Source of the DNA: Phytohabitans sp052068095
Lineage (GTDB): Bacteria; Actinomycetota; Actinomycetes; Mycobacteriales; Micromonosporaceae
NCBI RefSeq assembly: GCF_052068095.1
Contig: NZ_JBQHDG010000029.1
Span: forward strand, 1-64,000
Length of the DNA: 64,000 nucleotides
Direction: 5' to 3'
Positions 40,611-49,501 of the stretch are shown here, one piece after another. Every line of letters begins with the position of its first letter. The first letter of the stretch is position 1. The notes beneath the pieces are model-generated. The model was given only the letters and a program-made list of their open reading frames with translations. It was not told the DNA's origin and searched no databases. The translations under genes were made by a program, and so were the position numbers.

Positions 40611-40820
40611 ATGGCGTCGCCGACGAGCGACGCCGCTTACGCCGACTTCGTGCGCACGGCCTGGGACCAGCACTTGCGGGTGGCTCGGCTCCTGACCGGC
40701 GACCCCCTCCGTGCGGAAGAGCTGCTCCAGGACTGCCTGGTGAAGCTGTACGTGCGCTGGCGGAAGGTCGCCGCGCGCGGCGACCCGCAGGCCTACCTGC
40801 GCCGGATGCTGGTCAACGGC
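40611..40820 (+). pseudogene. SigE-type ECF sigma factor, N-terminal fragment
   Basis: From ATG 40611 the reading MASPTSDAAYADFVRTAWDQ, LRVARLLTGDPLRAEELLQDCLVKLYVRWRKV, then YLRRMLVNGT is sigma region 2 of the actinobacterial SigE family. Just after the VN of this block the homology ends, at about 40,820, and the frame runs on as meaningless Arg-rich sequence. Region 4 is missing, so the product could not recognise a -35 element. Confidence 0.8.
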
Positions 40821-40830
40821 ACGCTCCACA

Positions 40831-41146
40831 AAGGTCAGTACGGCGTGGACGTTCCGGTCGGCGCCACCCTCCGGCAACGGGTCCACGCCGGTGCCGCTCC
40901 TCTCGGTCGACTACGCCGTACCGGCAGACCAGGCAGCCGGCGGCCCGACCGCCTTCACCGTCCACCAGGCACGGGACACATCCCCGCAGCGGGTCACCGG
41001 CCTGCGGGCGTGGACCTCGACGGACGACGGGAGCACCTGGACCGAGGCGCCGGTGCGCAGGGTGGCCGGCAACCGGTTCTCGGCCGCGCTGCCGGGCGCC
41101 GCGCCGGGGCAGCCGGTCTCCCTGCGGGTGGCCGCGACAGCCGATG
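40831..41146 (+). pseudogene. C-terminal fragment of an S8 (subtilase-type) secreted protein
   Basis: A second frame reads STAWTFRSAPPSGNGSTPVP, LLSVDYAVPADQ, VTGLRAWTSTDDGSTWTEAPV and VSLRVAATADG. This looks like the C-terminal beta-sandwich found after subtilase domains in actinobacterial proteases. No protease catalytic residues are present. It begins within ~15 bp of the sigma fragment and ends where the MFS fragment begins, each in a different frame. Confidence 0.62.
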
Positions 41147-42199
41147 GCCGCCAGGGGCCTTACGGTCAGATTCGGCAGCCGCTCACTCGTGCGAGCGGCA
41201 TCCCTCGTGCAACCGGTGCTGATGGTCGGCATGGGTGTCGCACCCAACGTCTTGACGTTGGCTGCCGTGCAGCTGATGCTCGGTGCTGTCGTCGGGCTGC
41301 TGGACGTCAGCGTCAACGCCCATGCCGTGACGGTCGAGCGGGTTCTGGGGCGCCCCATTATGAACGGCTGTCACGCCGCCTGGAGTATCGGCAGCGTCAG
41401 CGGTGCGCTCCTCGGCGCGGGTGCCGCCCACATAGGACTGTCGCGCGGCGTCCACTATGCGATCCTCGCCGCGGTGCTCGTGCCACTCGTTGTCGTGACC
41501 GGACGGTTTCTGCTGAACGCCGCCGACGGCGAGACGGCGGGCGGGCGGCCGGACACAGGTCTGACCTGGCGGACCGGTTGGAGCAGGCCGGTGCTCGTGC
41601 TCGGCGCGATGGGCGCCATCGCGCTGACCGCCGAGGCCGCTGTCGCCAACTGGAGTGGCGTGTTCTTGCACGAGCGGCGGGCGACCCTGGGTATGGCGGG
41701 CATTGGCTACGCCGCCTTTGCCGTCTGCCAGACCTTGGTCCGCCTGGTCGGCGACTCGATCCTGGCCCGGACGTCGGCGTCGGTCATGCTCCGTCTCGGC
41801 GCCGGCGTCGCCGCGGCCGGCCTGACCGTGGTCGTGGTCAGCCCGTGGGTGGTGCTGGCGATCGTCGGCTTCGCGTTGATGGGCTTGGGCTTGGCCACCT
41901 GCTTGCCAGTCCTGTACAGCGTGGTCGGCAGCCTCGGCGCGGACCGCGACCACGGAGCCGACGCTGGTGCCGCGGCGATGGTGGCGCGGTTTACCAGCAT
42001 GACCTATGCCGGCATTCTGATCGCCCCGGCGGTGATCGGCTGGGTCGCCGACGCCGTCGGGCTCACGTGGACGTTGGCAGGCATCATCCCGCTGCTGGTG
42101 GCGGTCACGTACGCGGCCCGGACCGTCCGAGATCCGCGGATGGGCGGACGGCCCAGGGTTTCGAACCCCGGGCCGCCCGACCCCGATCGACGCGGTTAG
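41144..42199 (+). pseudogene. MFS transporter lacking its first helices
   Basis: A 351-codon frame. Homology begins at GLTVRFGSRSLVRAASL, normally the loop after helix 2 of this YbjJ-like MFS group. About 65-70 N-terminal residues, with the first two helices and a start region, are therefore absent. The remaining ten helices are intact (ERVLGRPIMNGCHAAWSIGSVSGALLGAG, GVGLATCLPVLYS-type motif). It may be translated from the ATG at 41144 but is unlikely to work. Its stop overlaps that of the convergent gene. Confidence 0.75.
42149..42175. terminator. Bidirectional hairpin inside the MFS 3' end
   Basis: CGGCCC-A-GGGTT (42149-42160) pairs with AACCC-C-GGGCCG (42164-42175) with one mismatch and a 3-nt loop. 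It lies within the last codons of the MFS frame and just past the stop of the convergent serine hydrolase, so it probably ends both transcripts. Confidence 0.6.
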
Positions 42200-43644
42200 C
42201 GGGCGGCGCAGCGGCGTACCTCGTATTGGTCGATCGCCGCGCCGAGTTGGGCGAACTTCTGCGTGTACTCGACCGGGACGACGCCGGTGGGCGTAGCCGG
42301 GCGCTGGGGGTCCTGGTATCGGTCACCGAGGTTGGAGAACACGGTGATGACGTAGCTGCGGTGTGGTTTGCCGGGCAGTGACTTCACGATGCCGGCGTCC
42401 GCGCCGGCGTTGCTGGTCCAGCCGGGCTTGTGCGCGAAGCTCACCTGGGCGGCCTTGTTGCAGGGCCGCACGTCCTGCCCGAACCGGTTGCCGTCCACGG
42501 TCACGGTGCCGTCCGGGGCGATCCATCGGCTCGCCGTGGTCTGCGGGATACCGGGTGCCGGATATCCGCGACCGCAGTAGTTCGTGGTCGACAGCATCCA
42601 GTTCCAGCCTTGCTGCCCGAGCTTGGCGGCGAACAGTTGGCGTGACGGGGCGCTGAGCGCCGACGAGGCGGTCACCGGGACGCCGGCGGGAGTGGTCCAC
42701 AGCCTCCCCCGGGCGCCGTTGACGAGCACCAGCAGTTTGGCGGTGTCCAGTGAGCTCATCGTGATGGCGTTGGACCAGTTGCCGCCGTTGGACGGCCGGG
42801 TGCCGACCAGTTGCAACGTCTCGAGACCGAGATCCTGGAACGCCTGGTTGAGCCCGTCCATCGCGTTGTGGTCCCACAGCAGCTTGATCAGCGCGCAGGT
42901 CGCGGCGTTGGAGGACGCGGTCAGGGAGGCGTCGACGTACGCGCGGATGGTGTTGCTGCTGGCTGGCCCGCACAGCGGGCTGACGGTCTCCGGCTGGTAG
43001 CTGTACGTGTCGTCCAATCCGACGACGCCCTGGTCGACCAGACGCAGAATCCCGAAGTTCACCATCAGCTTGAGCACCGACGCCGGATACGGCGACATGA
43101 AATCGAGCGGCGCGGACTCCCTGCCCGGCACTACGTCGATCGTGCCCTGCCCCTGGTTGGCGTACCAGCCGGCGGTGTCCCACTGGCGGTAGCGCACGGC
43201 CGTGGTGTGGTGATTGGCATCGACCGGCACCACGACACCATGCGGATACTGCGGGCTCATCAGGACGGTCCCCGACGACACGATGCGCCCGGCGTCATCC
43301 AGTTCGAGCACCGACGCGTCGATCTGCGGCTGTTGGACGATCGGCTGCGCGGCGGCGGCCACCGCGGCGTACTGCTGCGCACGCTGCTCAGGTGTGGTCG
43401 CGTCGGTGTCGACGTCGGCATTCAGCGCCTTGCCTTGCGCGGTCGCGGGCGGCGCCAGGTCGACAACCTCTTGGAACGCTAGCCCGTCCAAGGTTTGCCG
43501 CAGAAACTCGGCGACGGCGACGGCATCGCGTGATCCGCTCGCCGCTGGCGTAGTCGTCGTCGCCTGCGCCGAAGCGCCAGCCGAGGCGGCCGCCACGGCG
43601 AGGACCGCGACCGCCGCCACCAGGCCGACTTTGCGTACGTGCAT
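42196..43644 (-). CDS. Secreted serine hydrolase (class A beta-lactamase fold)
   Basis: A 482-residue protein with a signal peptide (about 1-28, ending ASAQ). The penicillin-binding/class A beta-lactamase-like domain spans about 175-480. The SxxK motif is in PYPASVLKLMV, and SSNAATCALI may be the SxN-type second motif. A KxG-type element may be in AHKPGWTS. It is longer than class A lactamases and lacks a clear Glu166 omega loop, so an L,D/D,D-peptidase or general serine hydrolase is as likely as antibiotic resistance. ATG 43644 has AAGGA upstream. It is converging with, and shares stop-codon bases with, the MFS remnant. Confidence 0.82.
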   Translation of the reverse strand: MHVRKVGLVAAVAVLAVAAASAGASAQATTTTPAASGSRDAVAVAEFLRQTLDGLAFQEVVDLAPPATAQGKALNADVDTDATTPEQRAQQYAAVAAAAQPIVQQPQIDASVLELDDAGRIVSSGTVLMSPQYPHGVVVPVDANHHTTAVRYRQWDTAGWYANQGQGTIDVVPGRESAPLDFMSPYPASVLKLMVNFGILRLVDQGVVGLDDTYSYQPETVSPLCGPASSNTIRAYVDASLTASSNAATCALIKLLWDHNAMDGLNQAFQDLGLETLQLVGTRPSNGGNWSNAITMSSLDTAKLLVLVNGARGRLWTTPAGVPVTASSALSAPSRQLFAAKLGQQGWNWMLSTTNYCGRGYPAPGIPQTTASRWIAPDGTVTVDGNRFGQDVRPCNKAAQVSFAHKPGWTSNAGADAGIVKSLPGKPHRSYVITVFSNLGDRYQDPQRPATPTGVVPVEYTQKFAQLGAAIDQYEVRRCAAR

Positions 43645-43825
43645 CGTCAATCCTTCCCGTTGTGATCAACGTCGTCGCGTCGCACCGTACGCCGCCATCA
43701 ATGGGAGGGAGACTACAATGTGGACAATTACTCAGTCTTGTTTTCTGTGCAACCTTTGGTCGGTGGCGCCCGTCTCCATCAGTGTCCACTGTGTACGAGG
43801 GATCGTCATGGCTGAGTCAGGTCGG

Positions 43826-43904
43826 CCGCAGCCGGAGGAGGCTGCCCGCGACCGGCGGCAGTGACAGCACGGCGCCGGGACCGGCGATCGGCTGGTAGGT
43901 CTGG
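43826..43904 (+). repeat. 79-bp direct repeat, copy 1
   Basis: It matches 48231-48309 at 73 of 79 positions, same orientation. On the minus strand it encodes TYQPIAGPGAVLSLPPVAGS, then LLRLRPT and a stop: the tail of the gene whose longer remnant is at 48.2 kb. It is the only content of the 43645-44060 gap apart from an AT-richer segment (43,700-43,780) that probably carries the serine-hydrolase promoter. Confidence 0.8.
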
Positions 43905-44060
43905 GTTTGCGGCGAGGTGGTTGGCACACGACCACTCTCCGGCCGCGGCTGGAGTAGTGCGATTTCAGTACGAGGTGCCTGCAAACGCATGACGACGCGA
44001 CGGTTCCGGGGTGTGACTCTGGGGGGACTGATTCCGGACCTCGGATATGGGGGTTTAGAG

Positions 44061-46220
44061 GTGCAGGCATTCGCGCGGTGGTCGGTGCGTCACCGGTGGT
44101 GGGTGATCGGGGCCTGGCTGATGCTGCTCGCAGGGCTGGTGGTGCTGTCACAGCTGGCCGGTGGCGCGGTCCACAAGAACAGCTTCGGTTTCTCGGGCCG
44201 CGACTCGCAGGACGCGCGGATGGTGCTGGAGAAGGAGTTTCCGCGTGCCGCCGGGGACAGTGATCAGATCGTCTTCCATACCGAGACGGGACGTGTGACA
44301 GACGCTGCCGTCCAGAGCCGAATGCGGTCGATGTTCGCGCGCGTGGAGCAGCTTCCGCACGTCGTCACCGTGACGGATCCCTACGCGTCAAACGGGCAGG
44401 CCATTTCGAAGGACGGGAAGACGGCGTTTGCCACCGTCACCTTCGACGCGCAAGCCAATGACCTACCCGAAGAAGCCATCACCGCGGTGATCAGCACCGC
44501 GCAGGCCGCGCGTACTTCCACAGTGCAGGTGGAGCTGGGAGGGCAGGCGGTCCAACAGACCGAGTCGCAGGGGCCAGGGCTGGCCACGGGAGTCGGGCTC
44601 GGCGTCGCAGCGCTGGTGCTGCTGGTGCTGTTCGGATCGGTGACCGCGATGCTGATGCCGATTCTCACCGCGTTGGTGGCGATCGCCGCGGGCATCAGTG
44701 TCAACGCCCTCATCAGCCATGTCATCGACATCAATACCGCTACCGAGGCTATCGCCTTGATGATCGCCCTGGGCGTAGGCGTTGACTACTCGCTGTTTGT
44801 CGTGTCGCGGTTCCGTGGCCTCCTGGCGGAGGGTCGTGACCCGAAAGAGGCGGCAGCCGGGGCGGTGAACACCTCGGGGCGAGCGGTGTTGTTCGCTGGG
44901 GCGCTTGTGGTGCTTGCCCTGTTGGGCATGTTGCTGCTGGGCGTCGGCATTACCAACGGGATCGCCATCACGTCCGCGGTGGAAGTCGCGTTTACCATGG
45001 CCGCCGCGCTCACGCTGCTTCCTGCTGTCCTTTCCCTCCTTGGGCCGCGGATCAACAGTTTTCGGGTTCCCGGCCGACGTCCGGCCGGATCCACGACGCC
45101 TTCTCCTCGACTCGAGGGCTGGACCAACTTCCTGCGGCGCAGAAGGTGGCCGCTCGCCATAGCGATGATCCTGGTACTGGGGGTCCTCACGTTGCCGGTC
45201 ATCACCATGCGGCTGGGCAGCTCCGATGCCAGCGCAAACCCGCCCGACACGACGACCCACAAGGCCTACACCTTGCTCGCCGAGGGGTTCGGACCAGGCT
45301 TCAACGGCCCGCTCGTGCTCGCCGCGACGTTGCCGGCCGCATCCGACACCGCCGTGCTTCAACGCCTCGCGGATGCCGTCGAGTCGGACCCCGCGGTCGG
45401 CTCGGTGAGTCCGCCGCGCATGAGCCCTACAGGCACTGCCGCCGTCCTCCAGGTCTACCCGCTGACTTCTCCGCAGAGCGAGGAGACCACGGACCTTGTC
45501 CACAGGCTTCGTGACACGACCATCCCTCAGGCCACCGCCGGCACGCACGTCGCCGTGCACGTCGGTGGGTCCACTGCCACCTTCGTCGATCTCGCGTCCC
45601 TGCTTGGTAGCCGACTCGTGCCGTTCATCGCGGTCGTCGTCGCCATCGGGTTCCTTGTGCTACTGATTGTGTTTCGCTCAGTGGCTATCCCGCTCACGGC
45701 CGCCGTCATGAATCTGTTGTCCATAGGCGCAGCGCTCGGCGCTGTCATTGTGGTGTTCCAGTTTGGCTGGACGGGTCTATCCGGCGGCCCGGTTCATTTC
45801 GCGTTGCCGGTGATGATGTTCGCTATCGTCTTCGGCTTGTCCACCGACTACCAGGTGTTTCTGCTCAGCCGTATCCAAGAGGAATGGAACACACATCACG
45901 ACAACGACCGAGCGGTGCATGACGGGATGGGGCGGGTCAGCGGCATCATCACCGGCGCGGCGGTCATCATGATCGCGGTCTTCTGTTCCTTCTTGCTGGG
46001 TGGGCAGCGCTTTCTCCAGGAGATTGGCTTCGGGCTGGCCGTGGCGGTCGCGCTCGACGCCTTCCTGATCCGCTTTATCCTCGTCCCGGCGACGATGTAC
46101 ATCCTCGGCGATCGAAACTGGCGGCTGCCCCGTTCGCTGAACTGGCTGCCCCGTGTACACATCGAGCCCAATGAGATCGAGCCATCCCCGGCTGCCGAGG
46201 TGTCCGGCGCGGTACGCTGA
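44061..46220 (+). CDS. MMPL/RND-family membrane transporter
   Basis: A 719-residue protein with twelve predicted helices in two MMPL halves. Each half has a large extracellular loop after its first helix (about 45-165 and 380-505). Markers are FARWSVRHRWWVIGAWL at the start, GVGVDYSLFVVSRFRGLLAEGRD and GLSTDYQVFLLSRIQEEW, the paired proton-relay Asp-Tyr motifs. GTG 44061 is chosen at the family start; an in-frame ATG 24 codons upstream is possible. Probably exports lipids or hydrophobic drugs. It is followed after 33 bp by a two-component pair, likely its regulator. Confidence 0.88.
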   Translation: MQAFARWSVRHRWWVIGAWLMLLAGLVVLSQLAGGAVHKNSFGFSGRDSQDARMVLEKEFPRAAGDSDQIVFHTETGRVTDAAVQSRMRSMFARVEQLPHVVTVTDPYASNGQAISKDGKTAFATVTFDAQANDLPEEAITAVISTAQAARTSTVQVELGGQAVQQTESQGPGLATGVGLGVAALVLLVLFGSVTAMLMPILTALVAIAAGISVNALISHVIDINTATEAIALMIALGVGVDYSLFVVSRFRGLLAEGRDPKEAAAGAVNTSGRAVLFAGALVVLALLGMLLLGVGITNGIAITSAVEVAFTMAAALTLLPAVLSLLGPRINSFRVPGRRPAGSTTPSPRLEGWTNFLRRRRWPLAIAMILVLGVLTLPVITMRLGSSDASANPPDTTTHKAYTLLAEGFGPGFNGPLVLAATLPAASDTAVLQRLADAVESDPAVGSVSPPRMSPTGTAAVLQVYPLTSPQSEETTDLVHRLRDTTIPQATAGTHVAVHVGGSTATFVDLASLLGSRLVPFIAVVVAIGFLVLLIVFRSVAIPLTAAVMNLLSIGAALGAVIVVFQFGWTGLSGGPVHFALPVMMFAIVFGLSTDYQVFLLSRIQEEWNTHHDNDRAVHDGMGRVSGIITGAAVIMIAVFCSFLLGGQRFLQEIGFGLAVAVALDAFLIRFILVPATMYILGDRNWRLPRSLNWLPRVHIEPNEIEPSPAAEVSGAVR

Positions 46221-46253
46221 TCATGGTGGCCGTCACGCTGATAGGGATTACCG

Positions 46254-47435
46254 GTGACTAGGTGGCGTCGGTATCTCAAGGACCATCCGCGGGTCGTCGA
46301 CGTAGCGGTGATCGCGCTGTTGCTCTGTGCCGCGTCCGGCCCTTTCGCGCTCAACAGCAACCTGTCCGCGACCGACAACCTGAGCTGGCGGTCCGCGATA
46401 CCGCTCGCGCTCGCCAGCTCACTGCCGCTGCTGTGGCGACGAAGCCACCCCCGTATCGTGGTGGCGGTCACCGCGGCCTGCGCCGCCGCCGGGGGCGGGT
46501 TCGGCTATCTGGTTACCCCGGTACTCCTGGCTCCCGTCATGATCGCCCTCTACGAGTTGGCCCTACGCCTGCCCGGCCGGACCACCCACAGGTACTACCT
46601 GGTGGCCACGGTGGCGGTCGTCGTGGCCGCATTGGCCGGCGACCGGCACGGCTACCCGTTGCTCCTCACCATCCTGAACCCTGTCGTTTTCTTCCTGCTG
46701 CCGGTCGTCCTGGCCGAGTCCGCCCGGCTGCGCCAGGAAAACCTTGCCGCCGTTACCGCGCGCGCGGAGTACGCCGAGCGCAACCGTGAAGAAGAGGCCC
46801 GCTACCGGGTTGCCGAGGAGCGGGTGCGCATCGCCAGGGAGCTGCACGACGTCGTTGCCCACCACTTGGCGCTTGCCAACGCCCAAGCCAGCACGGCGGC
46901 CTACCTCGCGCGCGAGCATCCACATCGGGTGGAACGGATCCTTACCGAGCTGACTGGCACGACTTCCGCCGCGCTGCGCGAACTCAAAGCCACCGTCGGT
47001 CTACTACGCCAGCCCGATGACGTCAGCTCCCCACTCGAGCCGGCGCCCGGCCTCGCACAGTTGTCCGACCTCACTGCCACGTTCGCTTCGGCCGGGCTCG
47101 ACGTCGAGATCACCATCGAGGGCGAGCAACGGCAGCTGTCCGAGGGCGTGGATCTGACCGCGTACCGCATTGTGCAGGAGGCACTCACCAACGTGGCCAA
47201 GCACGCCAGCACGAGTACCGCCGCGGTGTGGCTCGCCTACGGCGACGATCGGCTGACCATAATCATCGCCAACGGCGCTGGGCCAGCCAAGTCCACCGCT
47301 TCACAGCCGGCCGGCGGCGGCTACGGGATCGTCGGTATGCGAGAGCGGGTCCAGTCCGTGGGCGGCCGGTTCCACGCGGGGCCTCAGCCCGACGGGGGCT
47401 TCACCGTCGCCACCGAGCTGCCGATCCTGCGCTGA
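46254..47435 (+). CDS. DesK/NarX-type sensor histidine kinase
   Basis: A 393-residue kinase. It has four or five N-terminal helices (about 15-160), a coiled linker, HisKA_3 (RVRIARELHDVVAHHLALANAQA, His in ELHDVVAHH) and an HATPase domain (ending YGIVGMRERVQSVGG). The GTG start follows GGGATTACCG. In an apparent operon with MMPL upstream and the response regulator downstream (17-bp gap). Closely similar in motif content to the kinase at 50.2 kb. Confidence 0.92.
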   Translation: MTRWRRYLKDHPRVVDVAVIALLLCAASGPFALNSNLSATDNLSWRSAIPLALASSLPLLWRRSHPRIVVAVTAACAAAGGGFGYLVTPVLLAPVMIALYELALRLPGRTTHRYYLVATVAVVVAALAGDRHGYPLLLTILNPVVFFLLPVVLAESARLRQENLAAVTARAEYAERNREEEARYRVAEERVRIARELHDVVAHHLALANAQASTAAYLAREHPHRVERILTELTGTTSAALRELKATVGLLRQPDDVSSPLEPAPGLAQLSDLTATFASAGLDVEITIEGEQRQLSEGVDLTAYRIVQEALTNVAKHASTSTAAVWLAYGDDRLTIIIANGAGPAKSTASQPAGGGYGIVGMRERVQSVGGRFHAGPQPDGGFTVATELPILR

Positions 47436-47452
47436 CGATCGAAGGGCGATCC

Positions 47453-48139
47453 GTGACCATCCGCATCCTTCTCGCCGACGACCAAATGCTCTTGCGCGCG
47501 ACTTTCCGGATGCTTATCGAGGCCACCCCTGACATGGAGGTCGTAGGCGAAGCCGCCGACGGCGACGAGGCAGTCGCGTTGGCCAGGACCCACAAACCCA
47601 CCGTCGTACTCATGGACATCCGCATGCCTCGAGTCAACGGCCTCACCGCAACCACCACGATCTGTACCGACCCGAGCCTTTCCCACACGCGGGTGCTCAT
47701 CCTCACCACATTCGAGACCGACGAGTACGTGGCTCAGGCCCTACGCGCCGGCGCCAGCGGGTTTCTCGGCAAGGACGTCTCGGCCGACGCGCTGCTTGAC
47801 GGCATTCGTACCGTCGCGGCCGGCGACGCCCTGCTTTCCCCGACCGCTACCCGCGCCCTGATCAGCCGATTTCTCGCTACCGCGCCGATGGATGCCCTCC
47901 CGCGAGCGATCGAGGAGCTGAAGGCACTGACCGCACGGGAGCGCGAGGTCATGAGCCTGGCCGCCCAGGGCAGATCCAACGCCGAGATCGCGCGGTACCT
48001 CGTGGTCAGCCCGCTGACCGTCCGCACTCACATCCAGCGAGCCATGACCAAACTGCACGTTCGCGACCGCACTCAGCTCGTGGTCATCGCCTACCAAACC
48101 GGCCTGGTCCGCCCCGAGCGGCCATCCTTCAACGACTGA
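47453..48139 (+). CDS. NarL/LuxR-family response regulator
   Basis: A 228-residue regulator: receiver (ILLADDQMLLR, phospho-Asp in VVLMDIRMPRVNG, Lys in GKDVS) and LuxR HTH (LTAREREVMSLAAQGRSNAEIARYLVVSPLTVRTHIQRAMTKL). GTG 47453 is the family start with GAAGGGCG upstream. Partner of the kinase just before it, and paralogue of the regulator at 49.5 kb (identical stretches such as TDEYVAQALRAGASGF and QLVVIAYQTGL). Confidence 0.94.
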   Translation: MTIRILLADDQMLLRATFRMLIEATPDMEVVGEAADGDEAVALARTHKPTVVLMDIRMPRVNGLTATTTICTDPSLSHTRVLILTTFETDEYVAQALRAGASGFLGKDVSADALLDGIRTVAAGDALLSPTATRALISRFLATAPMDALPRAIEELKALTAREREVMSLAAQGRSNAEIARYLVVSPLTVRTHIQRAMTKLHVRDRTQLVVIAYQTGLVRPERPSFND

Positions 48140-48221
48140 CATCACCACTGAGCCAGGCGCTCGCAAGCCCCAGACAGCTTCTCGAAGCCGGCGGCGGCCA
48201 CGCACCGACGCCCTGGCCGGG

Positions 48222-48748
48222 CTACGCCGACCGCAGCCGGAGAAGGCTGCCCGCGGCGGGCGGCAGTGACAGCACGACGTCGGGGCCGGCGATCGGCTGG
48301 TAGGTCTGGATCCGCGGGTCGAACCTGTCGGCCGTGCAAGCTTCGCGGTCCAGCCTAACGATGACCGTGCTGGCGTCTCGATGGCTCGCGTTGCAGACGA
48401 ACAGCTGCCGATCCGGACCGGTGCCGGTGAAAGTGCCGGCGATGGCGGAGCCCTCAATGGAGCGGATCCACGAATCCGGGCGGAACACGTCCGCGCCCCG
48501 TGGCACCTGGTCGATGTGTCCGACGTGGACGGACCGCAGATCGCGCAGCTGGTGGGCGACCGGCGTGAGAGCACCCTGGGGTCGACGGTGTCGACGAACT
48601 CGCCGACGTAGTCCTCGTACGGCCCGGTCAGTTGCCGGTGATCACCAGGTTGGCGCCCGAGGTCCGCGATCTCCTGGTACCGCTGGACGGTGGTTTCCTC
48701 CGGCGGTGGCGGCCAGAACACCGCGATCGATGGTTCGATGCTCACAGG
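48222..48748 (-). pseudogene. Decayed gene downstream of the SIS protein (unknown sugar-related protein)
   Basis: A GTG overlapping the SIS-gene stop begins SIEPSIAVFWPPPPEETT, VQRYQEIADLGAN, LVITGN. A stop then follows. After a disrupted stretch the C-terminal part continues as RPDSWIRSIEGSAIAGTFTG, DRQLFVCNASHRDASTVIVRLD and SLPPAAGSLLRLRSA. The C-terminal beta domain resembles those at the end of secreted or cytoplasmic glycosidases, but I cannot name a family. Its last 26 codons are duplicated at 43.8 kb. The middle of the gene is deleted. Confidence 0.55.
48231..48309 (+). repeat. 79-bp direct repeat, copy 2
   Basis: Partner of 43826-43904 (six mismatches). The two copies bracket the 4.3-kb block containing the MMPL transporter, kinase and response regulator. 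Confidence 0.8.
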
Positions 48749-49357
48749 GCGCTCCGGTTGATGCGGCCCTTGTAGCGGGCTTCCAGCCGCTGGTTGTGCT
48801 CGTCCGAGCCGGCGATGTTGGCGGACAGGTATATGGGTGGCGGAAACCCGCGGGCGATGAGCCGGTCGATGGCGTGGGCGACCATCATCTGCACGGCCAT
48901 GGCCGAGGTGATCGACGAGACCGCGCAGACCGGGCCGTGCTCTGTCTCGAGTACGGCATCCCCGTAAGGCGCTCGGTTGTCGATGACGATGTCCGCGATC
49001 TCGAAGAGTCGTTTCCCGGAAGGATGCCGCGAGCTGATCGCACGTGAATGCTCTAGCGAGGTGATGGCGATGACGGGCAGTTGGTTCTCCTGGGCAAGCC
49101 TTGCCATCTCGACGGTCGATCCGTTGCCGCCGGAGTTCGAGGCGATGACGAACGCGTCCGACGGGCCGATGTCGTGCAGTTCGAATACGCGTCGCGCGGT
49201 GTCCGGATCCCGTTCGGCGTATGTGTCCACGCTTTCGGGCGCGGCGCCGCCGAGGATCACCAGGTCGCGGAGCGCGAGCTTGTTGGTGGGCACGAGGCCG
49301 CCCGCGCGGCCGGCGACTTCCAGGGCGACCGCCTCGGAGTGCCCGGTGCCGAAAGCT
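48742..49357 (-). pseudogene. SIS-domain (UPF0309-type) protein, N-terminally truncated
   Basis: Homology starts right after a stop codon at SAFGTGHSEAVALEVAGRAGG, then continues in frame: LVPTNKLALRDLVILGGAAPES, VIASNSGGNGSTVEMARLAQ, HPSGKRLFEIADIVIDN and PPIYLSANIAGSDEHNQRLEARYKGRI. These are UPF0309/SIS phosphosugar-binding proteins; about 45-50 N-terminal residues are missing. A GTG at 49293 could start a shorter product. The sugar-phosphate isomerase/regulator role of the family suggests a lost sugar-utilisation operon with the next gene. Confidence 0.72.
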
Positions 49358-49501
49358 GACTAGGCTTCGCTGGGCCGGAACGGCCACCAGCCCGCTTCTC
49401 TTTCGGGTGTACGTCGCGTCTTACGCCGATCGAGTCGGAGGGTTGGCTGTTGGCGCAACTGAGGGTGTTGCGTGGCGCTTCACTGGCTCCTCGTTTGGCC
49501 G

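Noticed and set aside
42150..42176. A tRNA T-arm-like sequence (GGGGTTCGAAACCC on the minus strand) that might mark an attachment site.
   Set aside because: No acceptor, D or anticodon arm exists on either side, and the hairpin at the end of convergent genes is a sufficient explanation.
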